Shown here: in pieces, positions 51,373-61,550 of the stretch | Layout of the letters: each line of letters opens with the position of its first letter | How positions within the stretch are numbered: the first letter of the stretch is position 1 | NCBI RefSeq assembly: GCF_002216005.1 | Contig: NZ_NIQC01000001.1 | Span: 212,497-276,496, forward strand | DNA: 64,000 nucleotides | Direction of reading: 5' to 3' | Source of the DNA: Natranaerobius trueperi | GTDB taxonomy: Bacteria > Bacillota > Natranaerobiia > Natranaerobiales > Natranaerobiaceae | Notes under the pieces: model-generated | Told to the model about the DNA's origin: nothing | Databases searched by the model: none | The model's input: the letters and a program-made list of their open reading frames with translations, nothing else | Position numbers and translations under genes: made by a program

Positions 51373-52896
51373 CTACTCTAATTTACCGACAACCTCTTCT
51401 ACAGCTTTTACTAATTTTCCACTTGCAATAATCTCTGCTACTTTTTCTATATCAGGTGAAATTTCTCTATCCTGATCTAGATACGGTATCTCTTCTCTAA
51501 TAATTTCAAAAGCTTTTTTAGTACCCTTACCTGGTTTTCTTGGTTTTCTTAGATCTAAAGCCTGACAAGCACATAGTAGCTCTACTGAAAGAACCTTTTG
51601 ACTGTTTTTTAAGATAGATAAAGCCTTTCTAGCACCTATTGTACCCATACTAACATGGTCTTCTTGATTTGCTGAACTTGGTATGGAATCAACACTTGCA
51701 GGATGAGCTAAGCTTTTGTTTTCACTTACTAAAGATGCAGCAGTATACTGAGCGATCATAAACCCTGAACTTACTCCACCCTCTTCAATTAAAAAAGCTG
51801 GTAGTCCAAAATTATGGTTTGGGTTAACTAACCTTTCTACCCTTCTTTCTGAAACATTTGCGATTTCAGATATTGAGGTACTTAAATAATCCATTGGTAA
51901 AGCAAGTGGTTGACCATGAAAGTTACCACCAGAGATAATGTCACCATCTTCTGAGAATATAAGTGGATTATCTGTAGTAGAATTTATCTCTCTTTCTAAC
52001 ACTTCTCCTACATGACTATGAGCATCTTTTGATGCACCATGAATTTGTGGAACACACCTTAAGGTATAAGCATCTTGTACCCTTGGGTGTTCTTTATTTT
52101 CAATTATCTCACTATTAACTACTAATTTACGTAAGTTAGCTGCAGTTTTTCTATGACCAGGATGAGGACGTAGTTTGTAGATCCTTTCATCAAACGCATC
52201 TGTAATACCTTCTAGTGCATCAACAGTCATAGCACAAGCTATATCAGCTACTTTTAATAAATTTTTCATCGAAAGCCATGTAAAAGTTCCGACTGAAGCA
52301 ATTGCTTGAGTTCCATTAATTAAAGCAAGTCCTTCTTTTGCACGTAGTTTTATTGGTTGTAAACCAGCTTTTTTCAAAGCTTCACTACCTAGTAATCTTT
52401 CACCTCTATAGTAGGCCTCTCCTCTTCCTAACATTACTAGAACCATATGAGCTAGGGGTGCAAGATCACCACTAGCACCTAATGAACCTTGAGAAGGGAT
52501 TACTGGGTGAATCTCTTCATTTAACATATCTAATAATAGTTTGACTGTTTCAAGTCTTACACCTGAATGTCCCTTTGAGAGACTATTTGCTCTAAGGAGC
52601 ATAATACCTCTAACTATTTCTTCACTAAAGGGTTCACCTACTCCAGCTGCATGACTTAAAATTAAGTTTTCTTGTAGGGCATTAATATCCTTTGTTGAAA
52701 TAGCAGTATCACTAAACTTACCAAAACCAGTTGTAACACCATAAACTGTTTCTTCATTATCTACTAATTCGTCTATAAGTTTTCTACTTTTTACAATATC
52801 CTCACGGGCTTTAGTGCTAAGCTCTACCTGTTCTTTTTTTATCATAACCCGCTCTATTTCTTCAAAACTAAGTTGTGATCCAGTTAAATAAATCAT
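51373..52896 (-). CDS. hutH: Histidine ammonia-lyase
   Basis: Removes ammonia from histidine to give urocanate, the first step of histidine breakdown. The 507-residue enzyme has TGFGKFSDTAIS, the MIO-forming Ala-Ser-Gly in GSLGASGDLAPLAHMVL near residue 143, VQDAYTLRCVPQIHGASKDA, and NFHGQPLALPMDYL. Length and motifs are typical. It starts at ATG behind GGGGGAG, divergent from the XRE-TPR regulator gene, with a 223-base shared promoter region. hutI and ftcD lie in a separate operon; hutU is not in the window. Confidence 0.96.
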   Translation of the reverse strand: MIYLTGSQLSFEEIERVMIKKEQVELSTKAREDIVKSRKLIDELVDNEETVYGVTTGFGKFSDTAISTKDINALQENLILSHAAGVGEPFSEEIVRGIMLLRANSLSKGHSGVRLETVKLLLDMLNEEIHPVIPSQGSLGASGDLAPLAHMVLVMLGRGEAYYRGERLLGSEALKKAGLQPIKLRAKEGLALINGTQAIASVGTFTWLSMKNLLKVADIACAMTVDALEGITDAFDERIYKLRPHPGHRKTAANLRKLVVNSEIIENKEHPRVQDAYTLRCVPQIHGASKDAHSHVGEVLEREINSTTDNPLIFSEDGDIISGGNFHGQPLALPMDYLSTSISEIANVSERRVERLVNPNHNFGLPAFLIEEGGVSSGFMIAQYTAASLVSENKSLAHPASVDSIPSSANQEDHVSMGTIGARKALSILKNSQKVLSVELLCACQALDLRKPRKPGKGTKKAFEIIREEIPYLDQDREISPDIEKVAEIIASGKLVKAVEEVVGKLE

Positions 52897-53119
52897 AGTC
52901 TCCCCCCTAAACAGATCATTAAAATATAGGTTGATATAACATCATTCGTGATCATTTTATTATATCCTTCAATTATATTAAAAAAAATGTTATAATTAAA
53001 GTTTAGGTTTTCACATTAAAATTTTAACGTATTAAAATTAAAATGTAAGAAAATAACTGAAGGACTTTATTCATAAATAGAGAACAGTATTACTAACTAT
53101 TTTTAAGGTGGTGTATTAG

Positions 53120-54400
53120 ATGTATAAAGAAAAAACTCCAGGAGAGCTCTTAAAGATTATTAGAAAAACTTCTGGATTACATCAAGAAGATATAACCGGT
53201 AATAAGATCACTAGAAATCTAATCAGCTTAATCGAAAATAATAAAACTCCCTTAAATGAAGATGTTGCTTCTCTAATAGCTAATAACATGAATGAACTAC
53301 TAAATTATTCTCTTATTAGATGGGTTGATACATATGATTTTTATACCGGTGAACGTTTTGAAACAAAACAAGAACTAAATGCTGTTTATAGGAAGTTAGA
53401 AAAAGATTATCAAGATGGTTCATTATCAATTAGTGAAGACCAAATTAATCAAGTAGAAAAAAACCTTAGAAAATTTAATTTACAAGATAAAAAAATCCTT
53501 TTCTATGAACTATTTGCTAACTACTACCGATCAATCCACCAACTAAATTTAGAATATTTCTACCTCATAAGAGCTCATGAAAATTGTACATACTTTTCTA
53601 CATATCATAAGGATAAACTTTATGACCTTACTGAACGCCTTATAACAAACCTTTTAGAACGAGATTATATCGAAAAATCTCTTAAACTTATAGATATTAC
53701 TATACAAGCTTCCGAGGATTTAGACGAAAATCAAAAAACTAGTCTTTATTTCTATAAAGCTTGGGCCCATGCAAAAGTAGAAGACTATTCTATGTGTATT
53801 TCAATTTTAGATTGGGTTTTAAAAGATGAAAGCTACTATAAATCAGAAGGTTTAGAATTTACTAATGATTGTACTTACCTTCTTTCCTACTGTTATGAAC
53901 AAACTGGAGCTGTGAAAAAATCAAAAACCATCTTATATACTCTATTACAAAGAATAGATCCTAACTCTAGTATGGCACTAGATATCTATAAACATTTATT
54001 AAAACTAGAAAGAAAGTCACAAAATATAGAAAATCTAGCTAAACTAGCTTCAGAAGTTAGAGATCAATATGTAGATAAAAAACTAGCTCATGAGCTTTTT
54101 TTATCATATCAGTTACTTAAAGAATCTGATAAAGGAGAGTACTATTTAAATAAAGCTTTAGAAAGAGCTTATCAAGAAAATGACAATGAAATGTTTTATA
54201 AAGTAATTAAAGATTGCATAAAAATTTATTTAGAATCAGATCAAAAGGATAAATTAGTCTTTCTTGCTTCTAAAATACAAGAATTTATTAAAAATAACCC
54301 AAATTACAAACTTTTCTATGAATTAATCTTACTCTATATCAAAAAGAATGATCTATACTCTCTATCTGAGCTCTTTGAATTTAGTGAAAACCAACTATAA
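53120..54400 (+). CDS. XRE-type regulator with TPR-like C-terminal domain
   Basis: A 426-residue regulator. Residues 5-65 form an XRE helix-turn-helix (ELLKIIRKTSGLHQEDITG; ITRNLISLIENNKTPLNEDV). The rest is all-helical and looks like TPR repeats (EYFYLIRAHENCTYFSTYHK; FYKAWAHAKVEDYSMCISIL; YLLSYCYEQTGAVKKSKTIL; YYLNKALERAYQENDNEMFY). The layout recalls RRNPP peptide-sensing regulators such as PlcR or Rgg. It is divergent from hutH and may control it, and no small signalling peptide gene is visible next to it. Strong SD and terminator. Confidence 0.8.
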   Translation: MYKEKTPGELLKIIRKTSGLHQEDITGNKITRNLISLIENNKTPLNEDVASLIANNMNELLNYSLIRWVDTYDFYTGERFETKQELNAVYRKLEKDYQDGSLSISEDQINQVEKNLRKFNLQDKKILFYELFANYYRSIHQLNLEYFYLIRAHENCTYFSTYHKDKLYDLTERLITNLLERDYIEKSLKLIDITIQASEDLDENQKTSLYFYKAWAHAKVEDYSMCISILDWVLKDESYYKSEGLEFTNDCTYLLSYCYEQTGAVKKSKTILYTLLQRIDPNSSMALDIYKHLLKLERKSQNIENLAKLASEVRDQYVDKKLAHELFLSYQLLKESDKGEYYLNKALERAYQENDNEMFYKVIKDCIKIYLESDQKDKLVFLASKIQEFIKNNPNYKLFYELILLYIKKNDLYSLSELFEFSENQL

Positions 54401-54402
54401 TA

Positions 54403-54446
54403 AAAAGCGCTTTCTAACCACAATTAGTGTTTAGAAAGCGCTTTTT
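54403..54446 (+). terminator. Terminator of the XRE-TPR gene
   Basis: AAAAAGCGCTTTCTAA pairs with TTTAGAAAGCGCTTTTTT: a long stem with a T-run. Confidence 0.92.
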
Positions 54447-54490
54447 TCATAGAAAACCCAATAACAATGTTATAGTCTTTTTGGGGTTTT

Positions 54491-55010
54491 TTAGTTTGAG
54501 TTTTTAGTATACTCACTTATAGACGGTAGTTCCTCGTTATATATTTGCAAAATTTTGTCTGGATCTTCTATTTCTAATATATCAAAAAGTTTTCCAATTT
54601 CTTTAAACTTTGTCTCTCTATTACATTTTACCCCTACTAAGAGATTATAACCGTTGACTTGAATACTTTTAGTTGCTCTGAAATAACCCAGAGGATGACT
54701 ATCATCATGATAGAGTTTAGATGTGATCACATTTGATTGTTTCTCAAGCACAATATCAATTTTGTCCGAATTTTTTGTAATAAGGTTTCGTAAACTTTTT
54801 GCATAAATATAGATTGATTTTGTTCTTCCTTTTGACCATCATATAGCGAAAAGATAATTTTTTGACTTTTTTTCGATGATGATTTTTCTGTAGAAGTTAT
54901 CGAAGATAAAGATAGTATATTAATAAACTTCTCAAGTTCTTTATCATATAACTTACGCGTTTCCTTTTCATTTGATTCAAATAAGCATCTTGTAAGTAAT
55001 ATAATTCACA
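54491..55010 (-). pseudogene. Unrecognised gene broken by frameshifts
   Basis: An open frame at 54491-54751 (VITSKLYHDDSHPLGYFRAT, VGVKCNRETKFKEIGKLF, ILEIEDPDKILQIYNEELPS) is continued upstream in another frame by KLYDKELEKFINILSLSSIT and SIFMQKVYETLLQK. The two frames join at a run of six A (minus strand, near 54770) where one extra base would restore reading. A further break near 54975 separates LGICELYYLQDAYLNQ. The whole would be a protein of 180 residues or more of unknown family. It fills the gap before the flavoprotein gene; nothing else is seen there. Confidence 0.5.
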
Positions 55011-55205
55011 TATTCCAAGCAAAGTAGATAACTGTATGTATAACTACCCTTTTATGTAGCGAGATGGGGTTACTTGCCATAGACATTATTCAAAAAATTT
55101 TTTATAAAAAAGACAAAAAAACTGAAATTTGTGCAAATACAAAAATGACAGTTTAATGTATAATAAGAAGAGAAACAAATAACAAGATTATGAGGAGGGG
55201 CTTTT

Positions 55206-56993
55206 ATGTTCAAAAAGAGAAGTTTACTACTACTCATGTTAAGCTTTGTTCTACTATTCACACTTTCAGTAGGATGCGGTGGCGATGAAGAAGTAGCAGA
55301 AACAGAACTATCATTTGAAGATGGAACTTACACAGGATCTTCATATGGACACAATGCAGATATTGAAGTAGAGGTAACAGTTGAAGATGAAGAAATCTCA
55401 GATATTGAAGTTTTATCACACAAAGAAACTGAAATTTTAACAGATCCAGCTTTTGAAGAAATCATCCCAGCTATCATTGAAAACAACAATACTAATGTAG
55501 ACACTATCTCAGGTGCTACTTTAACAAGCTCTGGTTTAATTGGAGCAGTTGAGGCTGCATTAGAAGAAGCAGGAGCTGAAGATTACTTTAAAGGAGAAGT
55601 TGTTGAAGTGGACAACGCTTCTGAAATATCAGACTCTAGCTATGATGTTGTAGTAGTTGGTGGCGGTGGTGCTGGTCTAGTATCAGCAATTGAAGCAAAC
55701 GCACAAGGAGCAGATGTTGTAGTACTTGAAAAAATGCCATTTATTGGTGGTAACACCCTAGTATCAGGAGGAGAGTTTAATGCTCCTAACTCTTGGGTAC
55801 AAGATAACTTAGATATTGATGATAGTGTAGAACAATTTGTTGAAGACACCCTAGCAGGTGGCGACCATGAAGCAGACGAAGATCTTGTAAGAACACTTGC
55901 TGAAAATGTAACAGAAGACGGAGAATGGATGAGAGACTATGTAGGTGTAGAATTTATCGACGATTATTTAATGCACTTTGGTGGACATGAAGTAGCTCGA
56001 GCACTTTATCCAGTAGGTGGTTCTGGCCAAGAAATTATTAGTAGCCTAGCAGAAAGAGCGAAAGCTGATGATATACCTATTAAGTATAACACTGAAGTAA
56101 CAGAACTAGTAACTGATGAAGAAGGTAGTGTAGTTGGTGTAGTAGCAGAAGATCATAAAGGTGAAACAGCAACTATCGAAGCAAAAGATGGTGTAGTATT
56201 AGCATCAGGTGGGTTTGGTGCAAATATTGATATGACTCAAGAATATAACCCAGAAATTGATGATAGATATAATACTACTAACCAAGCTGGTTCTACAGGT
56301 GATGGTATCTTAATGGCAAAAGAGATTGGTGCAGACTTAGTTGATATGGAGTTTATCCAAACTTATCCTGCTTGTGATACCCAAACAGGTCATCTATCTT
56401 ATGTAGCAGACACAAGATTTGATGGAGCTATTAAGGTAAATAAAGAAGGGGAACGCTTTGTAGAAGAACTTGAACGCCGTGATGTTGTTTCAGAAGCTAT
56501 TTTAGACCAAACTGATTCTGTAGGTTATTTAATGTGGGACAACCATATAAAAGAAAATAGTAATATGGACAATTACATGACAGAGTTTGAAGACTTAAAG
56601 AAACGAGATCAAATCGTAAAAGCTGATACAATCGAAGAAGCAGCTGAGTTCTTTGATATTGATGCTGAACAGTTAACAGAAACTATTGAACAGTACAACG
56701 AATATGCAAGACAAGGTGAAGATGAAGACTTTAACCGTCGTGGTGCTCTATTAGAACTAAAAGAAGGCCCTTATTACATCCAAAAGATAGCACCAGCTAT
56801 CCATCACACAATGGGTGGAATCAAAATAAACGAAGAAGCTAGAGTTATTGATACAGATGGAGAACCAATTGAAGGACTTTATGCTGCAGGAGAAGTTACT
56901 GGTGGTATTCATGGCGCTAACCGTCTTGGCGGTAATGCCATTGCAGACTTAATTGTATTTGGTAGAATTGCAGGAGGAAACGCAGCTAAATAA
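55206..56993 (+). CDS. FMN/FAD reductase lipoprotein, urocanate/fumarate reductase type
   Basis: Extracytoplasmic flavoprotein of 595 residues. Residues 1-24 form a lipoprotein signal ending in SVGC. Residues 40-115 are an FMN-binding domain with DTISGAT, the site where ApbE-type transferases attach FMN to Thr. From about 145 comes the fumarate-reductase-type FAD domain (DVVVVGGGGAGLVSAIEANA), with GGNTLVSGGEFNAPNS, ASGGFGANIDMT, AIHHTMGGIKINEEARVI and GGIHGANRLGGNAIADLIVF. Homologues reduce fumarate, urocanate or other enoates. The hut genes nearby make urocanate a good guess for the acceptor. Its own SD is GAGGAGGGG; two-component genes follow. Confidence 0.85.
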   Translation: MFKKRSLLLLMLSFVLLFTLSVGCGGDEEVAETELSFEDGTYTGSSYGHNADIEVEVTVEDEEISDIEVLSHKETEILTDPAFEEIIPAIIENNNTNVDTISGATLTSSGLIGAVEAALEEAGAEDYFKGEVVEVDNASEISDSSYDVVVVGGGGAGLVSAIEANAQGADVVVLEKMPFIGGNTLVSGGEFNAPNSWVQDNLDIDDSVEQFVEDTLAGGDHEADEDLVRTLAENVTEDGEWMRDYVGVEFIDDYLMHFGGHEVARALYPVGGSGQEIISSLAERAKADDIPIKYNTEVTELVTDEEGSVVGVVAEDHKGETATIEAKDGVVLASGGFGANIDMTQEYNPEIDDRYNTTNQAGSTGDGILMAKEIGADLVDMEFIQTYPACDTQTGHLSYVADTRFDGAIKVNKEGERFVEELERRDVVSEAILDQTDSVGYLMWDNHIKENSNMDNYMTEFEDLKKRDQIVKADTIEEAAEFFDIDAEQLTETIEQYNEYARQGEDEDFNRRGALLELKEGPYYIQKIAPAIHHTMGGIKINEEARVIDTDGEPIEGLYAAGEVTGGIHGANRLGGNAIADLIVFGRIAGGNAAK

Positions 56994-57001
56994 CATTTTT
57001 T

Positions 57002-57038
57002 AGTAATCCCTATGAAATCATAGGGATTACTGTTTTTT
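57002..57038 (+). terminator. Terminator of the flavoprotein gene
   Basis: AGTAATCCCTATGA and TCATAGGGATTACT with a two-base loop, then a run of T. Confidence 0.92.
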
Positions 57039-57094
57039 TAAATCGATTTTAGATATAATTAACTAGAGATCTTGTTAGTTATGGGGGAATTAAT

Positions 57095-58828
57095 TTGAAA
57101 ACACTACGAAGTAAGATATTATTATACTTTGGATCATCTACAACTATTATTATCTTACTATTGGTACTTGTAATTAAAAACCAGATAGCTAGTACTAACA
57201 TACCCCTAACTAAAGACCTAAACCAACAAGTTGTCACAGCTAGATCAGAACAGTTAGGTGAATGGGTAGAACAACGCATCTGTGAAATTAGAATCTTAAC
57301 TGAAACAAAGACCCTAATATCTATGGAAGAAGATAAGGTAAAACCATTTATGAGACGTATGGATAATCTTCATAAAGAAGACTTTGAATCTTTTGCTGTT
57401 GTTGATTTAGATGGACAAGCTTGGGTAACAAATGATACCCATATTGATATATCTAATAGACCATACTTTAAAAAAATGAACTCAAAAGAACTAGATTATG
57501 TGATAAGTGATCCTATCATATCCCATTCAAATGAAGAGCCAATTATAGTTATTAACCATGCTATTAAAGGTTTAAATAATAATACAATTGGTTATCTAAA
57601 TGGAGCTATCTATTTAGATAAATTATCACAGATAGCAAAAGAGATTGAAATGTATAATGGTAAAGCATGGATTAAGGACAGTAGTGGGAATATCTTTACT
57701 AAAACACCACACGGAATATCTGAATCCATGAATGTACTAGAGTCTCGTGAAATTGGTTATGAAGGCTTTGATAAAGTAGGTAAAAAAATGCTTAATGGTA
57801 AAGAAGGTATTCATACCATTAAAACACCTCAAGATGAAAAACGAATAGTTATTCATTCCCCCATTCCAAATACAGACGGCTGGTCCCTAGGAATTGATTT
57901 TTCTAAGTCTGAAATGACCAAAGATACTAATCAACTAATGTTTACCGTGATCGCATTTGGTGGAATTATTATAGCTGTATTAATTATAATCTCCCTTGTC
58001 TTATCTTCATCAATTGCAAACCCCATCACACATTTACGAAAATTGATGAAAAAAGCAGAACAAGGTGATTTAGATGTAACCTTTGACTATGACACAAAGG
58101 ATGAAATCGGCCATTTAGGTGCTGGTTTTAATAATATGATCAAAAAAATAAAAAAACTTATTACTCTATTAGAAAAAGAGCATCAAGAAAAACGTAAAAC
58201 TGAACTACAAGTACTACAATCACAAATAAAACCACATTTTTTATATAATACTTTAGATACTATCAGATGGTCTATCTTAGAAGATGACTCACAAGAAGCT
58301 GTTGAACTATTAGAAGAGCTTAGTACATTCTATCGTATAGGTTTAGATTCAGGTAATGAATACATTACCATTGAAAAAGAACTTGACCATATAGAAAGTT
58401 ATCTACGCCTACAAAAAGCAAGATATGAAGATATGTTAAACTATCAAGTAAAGTATGATGAGGCTATAGTAAGCTACAATATCCTAAAACTTATTTTACA
58501 ACCCATAGTAGAAAACGCTATTCTACATGGTTCTAAAAATCATAACTATTCTACTTGTGAAATTATCCTTGAACTAACAAAAGAAGATAATGATCTAGTA
58601 ATAACTATCAAAAATAATGGAGCTAGCTTATCTTCTGATAAATTACAAAAAATAAAAACTGCCCTAAAGACAAATGAAAAACCAGGTGAAGATATCGGGT
58701 TTGGCCTATATAGTACTAATATGCGAATCAAGCTTGCATATGGAAATAACTATGGCCTAGACATAGATGCAGAAAAGGGTTTTACTAAAGTTACTATTAG
58801 GTATCCTTTAGTGAAAGGAGAGGACTAA
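57095..58828 (+). CDS. Sensor histidine kinase (dCache, HAMP, LytS/YesM type)
   Basis: Membrane sensor of 577 residues. TM1 (STTIIILLLVLVIK) and TM2 (LMFTVIAFGGIIIAVLIIIS, about 278-305) flank a double-Cache-like outer domain with DGQAWVTNDTHIDISNRPYF and a second half near 200-260. HAMP follows, then the His_kinase domain with QSQIKPHFLYNTLDTIRWSI (phospho-acceptor His near 381) and an HATPase with VENAILHG and GFGLYSTNMRIK. The start is TTG at 57095 behind GGGGGA. It is followed one base later by its AraC-type response regulator. It may sense a small organic acid or urocanate for the flavoprotein gene; this is inference. Confidence 0.9.
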   Translation: MKTLRSKILLYFGSSTTIIILLLVLVIKNQIASTNIPLTKDLNQQVVTARSEQLGEWVEQRICEIRILTETKTLISMEEDKVKPFMRRMDNLHKEDFESFAVVDLDGQAWVTNDTHIDISNRPYFKKMNSKELDYVISDPIISHSNEEPIIVINHAIKGLNNNTIGYLNGAIYLDKLSQIAKEIEMYNGKAWIKDSSGNIFTKTPHGISESMNVLESREIGYEGFDKVGKKMLNGKEGIHTIKTPQDEKRIVIHSPIPNTDGWSLGIDFSKSEMTKDTNQLMFTVIAFGGIIIAVLIIISLVLSSSIANPITHLRKLMKKAEQGDLDVTFDYDTKDEIGHLGAGFNNMIKKIKKLITLLEKEHQEKRKTELQVLQSQIKPHFLYNTLDTIRWSILEDDSQEAVELLEELSTFYRIGLDSGNEYITIEKELDHIESYLRLQKARYEDMLNYQVKYDEAIVSYNILKLILQPIVENAILHGSKNHNYSTCEIILELTKEDNDLVITIKNNGASLSSDKLQKIKTALKTNEKPGEDIGFGLYSTNMRIKLAYGNNYGLDIDAEKGFTKVTIRYPLVKGED

Positions 58829-58829
58829 T

Positions 58830-59585
58830 ATGTGGAAGGTAGTAGTAGTTGATGATGAACCAAAAATACGTAGAGGTTTTAGAAGATGGATCGAAGAATA
58901 TGGACATCCTTTCAAATTTTTAGGCTCAGCATCTAATAGTAAAAAAACACTAGAACTTACAGATAAAAAAAGTCCACACCTCTACTTCTTAGATATTAGA
59001 ATAGCTGAATGTAATGGTCTAGAATTAGCTAAATTAATTAAATCTAAAAATCCAAAAGCTATCTTTGTTATGGTAACTGGTTATGATTACTTTGAATATG
59101 CCCATGAAGCAATCAAGCTACAGGTATTTGATTATTTATTAAAACCTGTACCAAAAACTGATTTCTTTAAAACACTCGAACATGTTGATAAAGAATTGCG
59201 TAGAGAGTTTCCAGAGTTAGAAATAAACACAAATACCAATGAAAACAACAATTATTCACTCTTAGTACAAAAGATTACAGAACACATACAAGATAATTAC
59301 TACAAACCTGAACTATCATTAGAAAAAATAGCACAAACCTTTAATTCAAATAAAAGTTATCTAAGTTCACTTATGAAAGAAGAGCTCGGCTATTCTTTCA
59401 AAGAATACCTAACTCGAGTTAGAATACAAAAAGCAAAAGAACTACTAAAAGAAGATATGCCTGGGGTTAAAATGTATGAAATAGCACTCAAGATCGGCTA
59501 TCAAAGCCAACACTACTTTAGCCGTATCTTTAAAAAATATGAAGGCATGTCACCCCTTGATTATAGAACTAAGCATATCAGATAA
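58830..59585 (+). CDS. Response regulator with AraC-type DNA-binding domain (YesN-like)
   Basis: Transcription regulator of 251 residues. Receiver domain 1-120: VVVDDEPKIRRGFRRWI acidic pocket, phospho-acceptor Asp in YFLDIRIAECNGLE (near residue 55), the Thr/Ser in MVTGYDYFEYAHEAIKLQVF and the Lys in LLKPVPK. The AraC-type double helix-turn-helix spans about 150-251 (LSLEKIAQTFNSNKSYLSSL; IALKIGYQSQHYFSRIFKKY). It is translated with the kinase (1-base gap). The neighbours suggest that it controls the flavoprotein gene, the NhaC gene, or both. Confidence 0.92.
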   Translation: MWKVVVVDDEPKIRRGFRRWIEEYGHPFKFLGSASNSKKTLELTDKKSPHLYFLDIRIAECNGLELAKLIKSKNPKAIFVMVTGYDYFEYAHEAIKLQVFDYLLKPVPKTDFFKTLEHVDKELRREFPELEINTNTNENNNYSLLVQKITEHIQDNYYKPELSLEKIAQTFNSNKSYLSSLMKEELGYSFKEYLTRVRIQKAKELLKEDMPGVKMYEIALKIGYQSQHYFSRIFKKYEGMSPLDYRTKHIR

Positions 59586-59612
59586 CCCAAGTAATTTGCT
59601 TGGGTTATTTTT
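59584..59612 (+). terminator. Terminator of the two-component operon
   Basis: AACCCAAG and CTTGGGTT with a seven-base loop, starting on the stop codon, then T. The following 250 bases up to 59865 are AT-rich and hold no gene I can see. Confidence 0.88.
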
Positions 59613-59865
59613 ATATCCTTAATAATTTAATTTCTAATTATTTTCTCTATATCTTAAGCATATAATTTAATAAAGTTCTTACTTTACTATCGATTTTTGG
59701 ACACATTTTAGTTAAAACTGTGCTAATATATTGACTCAAGTCCAGTCTTTACTGTATACTAGTATTTAACCTAGATATTTTTACAATTTTTAAAAAATTT
59801 GTAATATTTCGATTTAGGTTAGCGAAGTTAACATGTTCAATTTATTTTTTTAGGAGGTGTAAGTT

Positions 59866-61242
59866 TTGAAAACTGCTAATTTAAAGCCAGCTTTATTCAC
59901 TTTTGGAACTTTAATTATCATCATGTCTATTAGTATTGGGGTTTATGAAGCTGATCCCCACGTTCCGATGCTATTAGGAACTTTAATTGCAGCATTAGTT
60001 GCGGCTAAAATAGGATTTAATTGGGATGAAATTCAAAATGGAATGATAGAAGGAATAACATTTGCTTTACAAGCTGTAATTATCCTTGCTATTATTGGTG
60101 TACTAATTGGCGTTTGGATCTTAGGCGGTATAGTACCAACTATAATATATTACGGATTAGAAATTCTTTCACCATCAATATTTCTTTTTGCTACAGTAAT
60201 TATCACTTCTATAACAGCTTTAGCAACAGGGACTTCTTGGGGAACTATTGGAACGATGGGTATAGCACTTATGGGAATCGGTGTTGGCTTTGGAATTCCT
60301 GCTCCCATGGCTGCAGGTGCTATTATATCTGGATCATACTTTGGGGATAAATTGTCCCCGTTATCTGATACCACTAACCTAGCTCCTGCTGTATCTGGGA
60401 CTGATATTTTTACTCACATAAAACATATGTTCATAACTACTAGTATAAGTTATGTAATTGTTTTAGGTATCTTCTTATTTTTAGGTTTTCAATTTAATGT
60501 GGATGGTACTGCAGATCTATCAACAATAGATCAAATTCAACAAGGCCTTTCAAGAGACTTTACAATCTCACCTATATTATTCTTAGCCCCTATTACTGTT
60601 ATAGTAGCTATTGCTAAAAAAGTACCTGCTATTCCTGGTATAACCCTTGGTATTATCCTCGGAATGTTTCTAACAGTAATTTTTCAACCTGGTATAAACT
60701 TTGGCGATATACTACATGCTGGTTATGATGGTTATGTAAGTGAAACAGGTGTAGAAGAAATTGATGAACTTTTAACAACTGGTGGTTTAACAGGTATGAT
60801 GTATTCTATTTCCTTAGCAATTATAGCCATGATGTTTGGAGGAATTACTGAAAAAACTGGACAATTAAAAGCAATAGTCAACTTTATACTAAGTAAAGTT
60901 AAAAGCGAAGCTGGTCTAATGACTACTACTGCAGCAACAGGTATTTTTAGTAACTTAGTAATGCCTGAACAATATATATCGGTAGTTGTACCAGGACGAA
61001 TGTACGCACCAGCTTACAAGGAAAAAAACCTACATCCAAAACAACTTTCACGTACTTTAGAAGCAGCTGGGACACTTACAGCTCCACTAGTCCCCTGGAA
61101 CACTTGCGGTGTTTTCATCTACGGAGCTTTAGGTATATCCGCATTTGAATATTTACCTTATGCTTTTATGAATTACTTAACTATAATAATCGTCCTCTTA
61201 TTTGGTGTCCTTGGTATTTCAACAGCAAGACTTGAAGAATAA
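59866..61242 (+). CDS. nhaC: NhaC-family Na+/H+ antiporter
   Basis: Antiporter of the NhaC family, 458 residues with about eleven membrane segments. Landmarks: ALATGTSWGTIGTMGIALMG and SGSYFGDKLSPLSDTTNLAP, the family signature with its Asp, and TAATGIFSNLVMPEQYISVV and APLVPWNTCGVFIYGAL near the end. Members exchange Na+ for protons, and some exchange malate for lactate or act on other organic acids (MleN type). The start is TTG at 59866 behind AGGAGGTG. It follows the two-component genes with a separate promoter region, and could supply the ion balance for a salt-loving cell or carry an organic acid. Confidence 0.9.
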   Translation: MKTANLKPALFTFGTLIIIMSISIGVYEADPHVPMLLGTLIAALVAAKIGFNWDEIQNGMIEGITFALQAVIILAIIGVLIGVWILGGIVPTIIYYGLEILSPSIFLFATVIITSITALATGTSWGTIGTMGIALMGIGVGFGIPAPMAAGAIISGSYFGDKLSPLSDTTNLAPAVSGTDIFTHIKHMFITTSISYVIVLGIFLFLGFQFNVDGTADLSTIDQIQQGLSRDFTISPILFLAPITVIVAIAKKVPAIPGITLGIILGMFLTVIFQPGINFGDILHAGYDGYVSETGVEEIDELLTTGGLTGMMYSISLAIIAMMFGGITEKTGQLKAIVNFILSKVKSEAGLMTTTAATGIFSNLVMPEQYISVVVPGRMYAPAYKEKNLHPKQLSRTLEAAGTLTAPLVPWNTCGVFIYGALGISAFEYLPYAFMNYLTIIIVLLFGVLGISTARLEE

Positions 61243-61292
61243 AATACCTAAAAGAAACGAATAATATAATTGACTCACCAAAAAGCACAAGT

Positions 61293-61440
61293 TGAGGATG
61301 TCCTGAATTTTGTGTAAATGGTATCTCTCTTAATAAATTTACTAGCTAGTTTCATCCCTATTTTCTCAGGTCAAGATTAGATTAATACCTCAATATGGTA
61401 ATTGTGGTTGGGGCGGCTTTCGAAATGGATAGTGAGCTGG
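61293..61440 (-). mobile_element. IS256-family right-end remnant
   Basis: This stretch is the reverse complement of the 3' part of the remnant at 30437-31043: the end GTCCTGAATTTTGTGTAAAT (61301-61320), the non-coding tail and the last transposase codons. Nothing else of the element remains, and it shows that a second copy once lay here. Confidence 0.7.
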
Positions 61441-61550
61441 ACTTACCTAATATTGATCTCACGGACCAATCATCTATTGCTTAAAAACTTCCTTGGTCTA
61501 CTCTATCCTTCTGAGTTTAAACTTAAACGTAAGATTGATGTTATGTGATG

